Source: a virus. Taken from it: a DNA stretch of 64,000 nt. Where the stretch lies: the IMG/VR virus record IMGVR_UViG_3300046821_000134, positions 1 to 64,000 of that record; one strand, 5' to 3'. The notes under the pieces are model-generated. The model saw nothing but the letters and a program-made list of their open reading frames with translations, did not search any database and was not told where the DNA came from. A program made the position numbers and the translations under genes. Below are positions 59,125 through 64,000 of the stretch, one piece after another; position 1 is the stretch's first letter; each line of letters opens with the position of its first letter.

Positions 59125-59730
59125 TTAAGCCAGAATAACAGGGGGTTGCGACTGGAAGTTCATCGCTGTAGCACTGATGGCAAAGCCTACACGCTGCACT
59201 GAATTACCTGTTGAGCTGGGTGCTGTTGACGTGCAACGACCCGCTGTTGCGCTCAACCACTGAGGGCCGGGAGTGAGGCCAGACAGTTGAGTGTTTGTAC
59301 CTTCAAAATAAACAGTGCCGGATGCAGCAGAGGCAACACCAGCCAGTACAAAACCATGAGCTTCCTTGCCTGCTGTGGTGGCATCTGCCTTACGAATCTT
59401 TGCCACACCACCATCATTCCACACATTGACGAAATCCCCGGCAACGAGGTTCTCCGAGGCTACGATGGATGCTGTATCTGCACCAATACCTACAGGCATG
59501 AACGTCACATCCAGCTTACCTGCAGCGTCAAGCATTGCCAACTTGCCTGCATCGCCAGCCCCTGCGGAGGTGTTCTTTGCGTTAGTGATAGTTGCATCAA
59601 GAACCCCCGATGCGTTCAGGGCAGGAACTTTCTGAGCATCCCCTGCTCCTGCAGATGTTGTAAGAGCGGCTTCCTCAGTAAGAGTGCCTGCGTTGTTCTT
59701 GATAAATTTTGTCGTAGAAGCCGTACCCAT
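59125..59730 (-). CDS. Ala/Gly/Thr-rich virion protein (201 aa)
   Basis: Two tandem segments near residues 23-50 share the (N/T)TSAGAGDA(Q/G)K(V/L)PAL-type pattern, a common fibre repeat. A GDFVNVWNDGGVAKIRKAD segment with strands follows. No charge or Cys clusters. Probably structural. Confidence 0.7.
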   Translation of the reverse strand: MGTASTTKFIKNNAGTLTEEAALTTSAGAGDAQKVPALNASGVLDATITNAKNTSAGAGDAGKLAMLDAAGKLDVTFMPVGIGADTASIVASENLVAGDFVNVWNDGGVAKIRKADATTAGKEAHGFVLAGVASAASGTVYFEGTNTQLSGLTPGPQWLSATAGRCTSTAPSSTGNSVQRVGFAISATAMNFQSQPPVILA

Positions 59731-59739
59731 GATAATCCT

Positions 59740-60234
59740 TTAACTTAAGATAAGCGGTGGTTGTATATTCACTCTGATGCTTGTTGCCGTAAGGGCACAG
59801 CCAATGACAACGAGAAATGCTGGTGCTGCTGGAGGAACTTGCGTCAGAAGCCCGTTTGCCCCTAAGAATACAAGCCCGTCTGGTGTAAAGCTCCAAGAGG
59901 GCTCTGTGATGGTGCCTTGGCGAACAAACTGGATGTTAGCTCCGTTAATGGCTGCGCCTGTTGTCACACCAAGAACTGAATTGGCTTTAGAAAGCGCTGT
60001 ATTATCTGCATAGATTGCACCAGACAACCCTTGTTGGCAAACCACCCTATGTCCACCAATATCTTCAAGGGCTGTTGCGTTTCCTGTGGCCCCTGCTCCG
60101 GGTGGCCCCTGCATAGCTGGCACGCTGAGGATAAGAGGAGCTTGGGTTGATGTGTTTATTGTGATGTTTGGTGCTGCAGGAATCGTTACTTGATATACCC
60201 CTGCATCCACTGGTGTGACGATGTAATCCGCCAT
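59740..60234 (-). CDS. Fibre-like protein with short collagen-type stretch (164 aa)
   Basis: The N-terminal half is beta-rich, with a short GPPGAGATG turn near residue 48 as in phage fibre trimer stems. A C-terminal strand region ends SIRVNIQPPLILS. Coupled to the upstream gene. Confidence 0.65.
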   Translation of the reverse strand: MADYIVTPVDAGVYQVTIPAAPNITINTSTQAPLILSVPAMQGPPGAGATGNATALEDIGGHRVVCQQGLSGAIYADNTALSKANSVLGVTTGAAINGANIQFVRQGTITEPSWSFTPDGLVFLGANGLLTQVPPAAPAFLVVIGCALTATSIRVNIQPPLILS

Positions 60235-60235
60235 G

Positions 60236-60601
60236 TTAAGCCCCGAACGAAACTGTTACAGCCCCGTTAAATACCCGCCATGTGTCCCCATTAGCCCACG
60301 TCACCTTGATTGTGTAGAATCCTGTCTTCCAAACGATAGGGGAGGTGTTCTCGTCTGTGATTTTCACTTCCACCCACCCATCTGCAAGCAACGTAGCTGT
60401 TGCTGTAGGAGAAGCACCCTTAGTAGTGATTAGCACGCTTGCAGTGGGAGACTGTTTATCTGTGATAGAGAATTCAGCGCTACAGCCAGTGAAGTCAACA
60501 GGTGTTCCGGGAGCTGTGCCTGTAAGCATTTGAAACTTGAACGTCCAGCTTTGTCCAGTGTAAATCACCACGTTCTGTGTTGCGGGGGATGGTTCATTCA
60601 T
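60236..60601 (-). CDS. Baseplate-upper/adaptor-like protein (121 aa)
   Basis: TGQSWTFKFQMLTGTAPGTPVDFTG … VWKTGFYTIKVTWANGDTWRVFNGAV is an immunoglobulin-like strand pattern similar to BppU N-domains in siphophage baseplates. It probably joins fibre parts to the tail. Its ATG overlaps the end of the holin-like gene. Confidence 0.65.
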   Translation of the reverse strand: MNEPSPATQNVVIYTGQSWTFKFQMLTGTAPGTPVDFTGCSAEFSITDKQSPTASVLITTKGASPTATATLLADGWVEVKITDENTSPIVWKTGFYTIKVTWANGDTWRVFNGAVTVSFGA

Positions 60602-60929
60602 CTGATAATCCTCTAATCCGTGCTTCAGCTTCCATCAGGGCAATACGCTCAACTTCCTGATTGTGACGTTTTAGCTCTCGCAGGGAAGCTGCGTCTTGTT
60701 TTCGTCTATCTGCTTGCGATTGCTTATCTCGCCAGACGCTCCATACAAAGCCGCCTATCGTAATCAATAAGCCAACAATTGCAACCATCATCTCGGGGGA
60801 GACAAGGGCTATGCCTGCTCCTGTGATGGTTACGCTATTCTCCGCTAATCTTTCTCTGACGTTCATGGCTTTCCTCAAGACATTAAATGGGTTGTGTAAA
60901 AATTGTTCAAGGGCGTTCTTCCCATTCAA
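60594..60929 (-). CDS. Holin candidate (111 aa)
   Basis: A single hydrophobic span (about residues 40-63, GIALVSPEMMVAIVGLLITIGGF plus VW) after a polar start, then a highly charged Lys/Glu/Arg coiled tail. This arrangement fits class II/III holins or T7-like holins, and it is the first gene of the late operon. The endolysin is a SAR type, so a pinholin or canonical holin are both possible. Confidence 0.68.
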   Translation of the reverse strand: MNGKNALEQFLHNPFNVLRKAMNVRERLAENSVTITGAGIALVSPEMMVAIVGLLITIGGFVWSVWRDKQSQADRRKQDAASLRELKRHNQEVERIALMEAEARIRGLSDE

Positions 60930-60992
60930 GTCGGAAGATTCCAGTGGCAGTGCAGTTTCATAGCACTTCCTTAGTATTTGTCTATATGTACT

Positions 60993-61021
60993 ATTATACC
61001 ATGAGAATTGTTGAAAGTCAA
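60993..61021 (-). promoter_or_regulatory. Late operon promoter (sigma70)
   Basis: Minus strand TTGACT (61016-61021), 17 nt, TATAAT (60993-60998). It overlaps closely, back to back, with the plus-strand promoter at 61034-61062. Confidence 0.88.
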
Positions 61022-61033
61022 TAGTGTTTGTTG

Positions 61034-61062
61034 TTGATTTTTGTATGGGTGGATGTTATACT
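61034..61062 (+). promoter_or_regulatory. Right-end promoter (sigma70)
   Basis: TTGATT (61034-61039), 17 nt, TATACT (61057-61062). Transcribes the palm-motif gene after a leader of about 220 nt. Confidence 0.8.
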
Positions 61063-61189
61063 ATAAAAGTAGATACCAAGATTCCGAGAATCTATGCCAG
61101 ATTGTTAGCATGTCTTAAGCATAAAAAAGAGGAGAATATCTCGTCTAAATTCCTCTGTAAGCCTTGGTGGGCAAGGGAAGTGTTCCTTT

Positions 61190-61275
61190 TCACGGTTCAC
61201 TATCCTTGTATAGGGTATAGTAGTGTAGTCTATAAGGTATGGTAGTATCTATAAGTATCTCTATAATAATTAAGA
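61190..61275 (+). repeat. TATAG-rich short repeats in the leader of the palm-motif gene
   Basis: AT-rich tract with repeated TATAG/TATAAG/CTATA units over about 85 nt, directly before the ribosome site. It could be iteron-like or a duplex-unwinding region. Low complexity alone could also explain it. Confidence 0.4.
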
Positions 61276-61288
61276 GAAGGAGAGGGAA

Positions 61289-62590
61289 TTGATTAAAGAT
61301 TTGTTGGCTATGGAGGAGGGTGAAAGACAAGATGTGTCTATGTCTACAACCCACTTCAATCTGCACTACCACAAAGCAAGAGCGTATACGCACATACACA
61401 GCACTCTCTCTTCTTTGTCTGCAGGATGTAATGAATTATGGTGTTTGATAACTAACACAGCCCGAGCGTTGAAGTACGGAGCTAAGGGTATGAAGATACC
61501 AAGACACTTCAGCCCATACAAAGGCAATCCTCGCCAGCTTAGTCATAAAAGAATGGTGTTGCTTTTAGATAAGATGGTGGAGAATGGATACCTTGTCTTC
61601 TATCGTGGTGGGCTGTTGAAGATGAGTGAAGAACAAAGGCTTCTCTCTATCTACATGTTCACGGATAAATACCTATCGCTCTGGCAAGACGTGGACGTAA
61701 GCAAAGAAAAGAATGAATATAACTTCATTCAGGTGAGGGATAGACTTACACAGGAGCACAAGACCACAAAAGGTATTAAAGGTGCAGAGCAGATGCGTAT
61801 GTTTATGGAGCAGTACAACACGCTGCTTGAGAACACCAGTCTAGCTGTGGATGGTAAAGCACTCCCTATTCAACAATACGCAAGAATCTTCACGGACAGT
61901 GTTGACAAAGGGGGTCGCTACTACAACACAACAGGCGGGATTCAAGTTGTGCCAAGCCGATTACGGAGCTACGTGGAGATCAACAAGGAGAGAGTGGTTG
62001 AGCTTGACTTCTGCGCGCTTCATCCTAACATTTTGTATGAACGTGTTGAAAGAGAAACAGGGATTGTGGTTGATATTGATGACCCTTACAGTGTTGACAT
62101 CTCGTCGCTGTTCGCTGAAGACAGTACCATCTGTACAGGAAAACATAACCCGGCCAGAGTGCTCGTCAAACAAGTGTTCCTAAAAGGGCTTAACGCCAAG
62201 GATATACGCAGCGCAGCAGGCTCTGTTACAGAGAGTTGGTACGAGGAGTACAAGAAAGGAAAAGACGGAGCATTCTATGGCCTGTCTCCGCAGGGGACAT
62301 CAGGCACGTTTCCTGCTAAAGCATTGTGCGAACTTGTTGCTAATGCACACCCATTAATCAAAGATGCTTTCTTTTCTGACTGTGGGCTATTGCTTCAAAG
62401 GATAGATAGTGATATAATAACACTTGTGTTGAAAAACTTTATGGACATCGGTGTGTGTGCATTAAGCTGGCACGACAGCGTAGTTGTTCCAGCGAAGTAT
62501 AAAGAAATGTTACACGCACAGATGGTGTTGGCCTACACAACCGTTATTGGAAGTGGTGGTAGGTGCAAGATTGATACGAAGGAGAGCTAA
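61289..62590 (+). CDS. Polymerase-like protein with family A palm motifs (433 aa), no known name
   Basis: TTG start behind AAGGAGAGGG. I see motif A as VVELDFCALHPNILYE (D240), a motif B-like R290…K294…LNA (301-303), and motif C as LSWHDSVVVP (H395, D396). An upstream GGRYYN (208-213) recalls the single-subunit RNA polymerase T-R-G-R-x-Y element. Together they read as a family A-type palm with two metal Asps. No exonuclease motifs and no full fingers domain. It may be a specialised replicase, primase-polymerase or RNA polymerase. A separate T7-like polymerase exists in this genome. Confidence 0.7.
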   Translation: MIKDLLAMEEGERQDVSMSTTHFNLHYHKARAYTHIHSTLSSLSAGCNELWCLITNTARALKYGAKGMKIPRHFSPYKGNPRQLSHKRMVLLLDKMVENGYLVFYRGGLLKMSEEQRLLSIYMFTDKYLSLWQDVDVSKEKNEYNFIQVRDRLTQEHKTTKGIKGAEQMRMFMEQYNTLLENTSLAVDGKALPIQQYARIFTDSVDKGGRYYNTTGGIQVVPSRLRSYVEINKERVVELDFCALHPNILYERVERETGIVVDIDDPYSVDISSLFAEDSTICTGKHNPARVLVKQVFLKGLNAKDIRSAAGSVTESWYEEYKKGKDGAFYGLSPQGTSGTFPAKALCELVANAHPLIKDAFFSDCGLLLQRIDSDIITLVLKNFMDIGVCALSWHDSVVVPAKYKEMLHAQMVLAYTTVIGSGGRCKIDTKES

Positions 62591-62591
62591 G

Positions 62592-62816
62592 ATGGTGTAT
62601 GCCAGAGAAGACGGGTGGACGCTCGTTGCACAATCCCACACTTGGGACGATGGCTTCCGTGAAATTGAGATGAAAGGAAAGGAGCTTCGCATAACAAAGA
62701 TACAAAGTATTGAGGAAGGGGAAATGGAGTTGGATTACCAAGGAAACATTCTCCACATCCCCGTTGAAAAACTAATGTTCGACAACAGGGATTTAGTCAG
62801 CTCAAGTAAATATTAA
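62592..62816 (+). CDS. Hypothetical protein (74 aa)
   Basis: ATG 62592 follows AAGGAGAGCTAAG; starts MVYAREDGWTLVAQSHT. Strand-rich by composition. Cotranscribed with the palm-motif gene, so it might be an accessory protein. No family recognised. Confidence 0.65.
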   Translation: MVYAREDGWTLVAQSHTWDDGFREIEMKGKELRITKIQSIEEGEMELDYQGNILHIPVEKLMFDNRDLVSSSKY

Positions 62817-62956
62817 ACAAACAGCTTTATCCCCGTCTACAATCGATTTAAATCATTTCAAGGTAGGGGTATAGCCACACCTCTAATTAAATCGCTAATT
62901 GCCAATGATTACATGGCTTCTTGCCCTATCCACACACATGAAAGGAACCCTCCTAA

Positions 62957-63274
62957 ATGAAACTTCTGCTTTCTGCTCTAATTTCTCTCTTTTCCCTCTC
63001 TGCCAATGCCCTCACATTCCAAGATGTTGAGATTGGTGATGTGAAGCTGGTGGCCTTCCTTGGTGACACATCTCTGTTCATTTCCAATGAAGAATGTTCC
63101 CTTGCTGATAAGGTTGTTAGTGATGCTTCCCTGTACATCTTCCACAAAGAGCAGCACAAGAAGGGTTGTGTAGTGCTGAAAGAAGATGTCCCCTACGCCG
63201 TGTTCTATGAACAAGAGCAATACTCTGTGTTCAAGATTAACATGGAGATTTTCACACGCTTTGTAGAGCTTTAG
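62957..63274 (+). CDS. Secreted small protein (105 aa)
   Basis: Signal peptide MKLLLSALISLFSLSANA with cleavage near residue 18. The mature part is acidic with two Cys (near residues 50 and 73) that could form a disulfide. AAAGGAACC precedes the ATG. Periplasmic role unknown. Confidence 0.7.
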   Translation: MKLLLSALISLFSLSANALTFQDVEIGDVKLVAFLGDTSLFISNEECSLADKVVSDASLYIFHKEQHKKGCVVLKEDVPYAVFYEQEQYSVFKINMEIFTRFVEL

Positions 63275-63276
63275 GA

Positions 63277-63305
63277 TTGACTTATCAAGCGTTCTGATGT
63301 ATAAT
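63277..63305 (+). promoter_or_regulatory. Sigma70 promoter
   Basis: TTGACT (63277-63282), 17 nt, TATAAT (63300-63305), directly before the membrane protein gene at 63329. Confidence 0.88.
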
Positions 63306-63328
63306 GTTGTTATGGAAGTGAGGAAACT

Positions 63329-63511
63329 ATGAACTATGTAATTAACGCTGTAGAAGGGTTTTTCCTGTTTGTGCTAGTGCTGCTCTCAGGGATTGTGTTT
63401 GCTGTACAGGCAGCGATTGCCATTGTGTTCTACGCCATCTCTGTTGGAATTGCCTATCTGGCGTTTGGTGTAGCGTTTGGTTGTCACAAGCTGAAGAGTT
63501 TGTTTAGCTAA
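63329..63511 (+). CDS. Small membrane protein (60 aa)
   Basis: Almost entirely hydrophobic, with two spans (FFLFVLVLLSGIVFAVQAA and AIVFYAISVGIAYLAFG). GGAAGTGAGG upstream. First gene of a new operon. No recognisable family. Confidence 0.7.
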   Translation: MNYVINAVEGFFLFVLVLLSGIVFAVQAAIAIVFYAISVGIAYLAFGVAFGCHKLKSLFS

Positions 63512-63520
63512 GGAGAATGT

Positions 63521-64000
63521 ATGGAAGACATTTCTAAAGAAATGCCAACAGAAGAGCAGCGTAATGAAGCTGTAGAAGAATTCATCTCTGAGGATGAGCT
63601 TCTAAAGACAGAGAACAAGGAACCCACAATTACAGAGCGTAAGCGTTGGGCTGACATCCAAGAAAAGAAGGAGATGATGAAAGGGGTGAGGGGGCCTCTT
63701 GGATTCTCTGAGATTCAATTCAAGGAACAGAAGGATATGCTCATCCCTTGGCTTGGGCGGGATATCCGTGCAAAGCTGTGTGATAGTGTAGAAGCCAAGA
63801 ATGTGTTACGTGAGTGGTGGGTGAAAGATTGCATCCTTATTGCAGAGCCTGACATCGTGCGTTTCACACATGCCTTGATGCACAGCTTCGCCCGTGGCTA
63901 CTACTACTGTGGAAACTGGCGCAATGAATTGCCGTTCATGCACGGCCCATTGATGTGCTGCACGTTGTTCTCATTCGAGCGTCGTCCTCCTAAGCTCTCC
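63521..64000 (+). CDS. Hypothetical protein, 3' end off the window
   Basis: 160 codons without a stop from ATG 63521 behind AAGGAG. Starts MEDISKEMPTEEQRNEA and is acidic; then a globular part with RFTHALMHSFARGYYYCG and HGPLMCCTLFSF. I do not recognise it. Confidence 0.7.
   Translation, partial: MEDISKEMPTEEQRNEAVEEFISEDELLKTENKEPTITERKRWADIQEKKEMMKGVRGPLGFSEIQFKEQKDMLIPWLGRDIRAKLCDSVEAKNVLREWWVKDCILIAEPDIVRFTHALMHSFARGYYYCGNWRNELPFMHGPLMCCTLFSFERRPPKLS

Noticed and set aside
61024-61245. 73-codon plus-strand frame in the leader of the palm-motif gene
   Set aside because: Its start lies upstream of the -10 element, so the transcript would not include it; no ribosome site.
1-64000. CRISPR array, rRNA, integrase, attachment site or insertion sequence
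   Set aside because: No regularly spaced direct repeats, no recombinase motifs and no terminal inverted repeats around a transposase were seen.

Overview
The window is a 64 kb piece of a double-stranded DNA tailed phage genome with a long non-contractile (siphovirus-like) tail. It combines a lambda-like head and tail module with a T7-like replication set: family A DNA polymerase, primase-helicase, PIN-type 5'-3' exonuclease and SSB-like protein. The host is very probably Gram-negative: there is a nested Rz/Rz1 spanin pair and a signal-anchor lysozyme, Shine-Dalgarno sites are strong, and promoters are near-perfect sigma70 sites (TTGACA/T, 16-17 nt, TATAAT). I see no integrase, repressor or tRNA gene, so nothing points to lysogeny inside the window. 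Both ends run off into further coding sequence.

Layout. (1) 1-15.9 kb, minus strand: a long operon set of small conserved phage genes plus nucleotide metabolism (thyX and a class II ribonucleotide reductase interrupted by a group I intron), a metallophosphoesterase, the primase-helicase and a secreted SleB-type hydrolase. (2) 15.9-16.5 kb: a divergent control region holding early promoters for both strands and a non-coding transcription unit of about 380 nt. (3) 16.5-28.9 kb, plus strand: nucleotidyltransferase, DNA polymerase, SSB-like protein, exonuclease, HTH-phosphoesterase, MazG-like protein and three freestanding HNH endonucleases, closed by a bidirectional terminator. (4) 28.9-61.0 kb, minus strand, read right to left: holin and fibre or baseplate-like proteins, SAR endolysin, spanins, terminase, portal, protease, scaffold, decoration and capsid proteins, connectors, tail tube, G/GT chaperone with a -1 frameshift, tape measure, tail tip (M, L, K, I, J) and receptor-binding proteins. 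A second, larger structured RNA of about 570 nt sits between the terminase small and large subunits. (5) 61.0-64.0 kb, plus strand: a protein with family-A-like polymerase palm motifs and no recognised name, then small secreted or membrane proteins.

Two themes stand out. The first is a heavy load of homing elements: a group I intron that splits the catalytic cysteine codon of the reductase, a class 3 (WCT-type) intein with a LAGLIDADG nuclease inside the terminase Walker A motif, and five freestanding HNH or GIY-YIG nucleases. The second is two stand-alone, promoter-driven, terminator-ended structured RNAs that match no RNA family I can name. The larger has its 5' and 3' ends paired by a 13 bp stem around at least seven hairpins and is the best candidate here for an undescribed system. 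The palm-motif protein at 61.3 kb is the second best.
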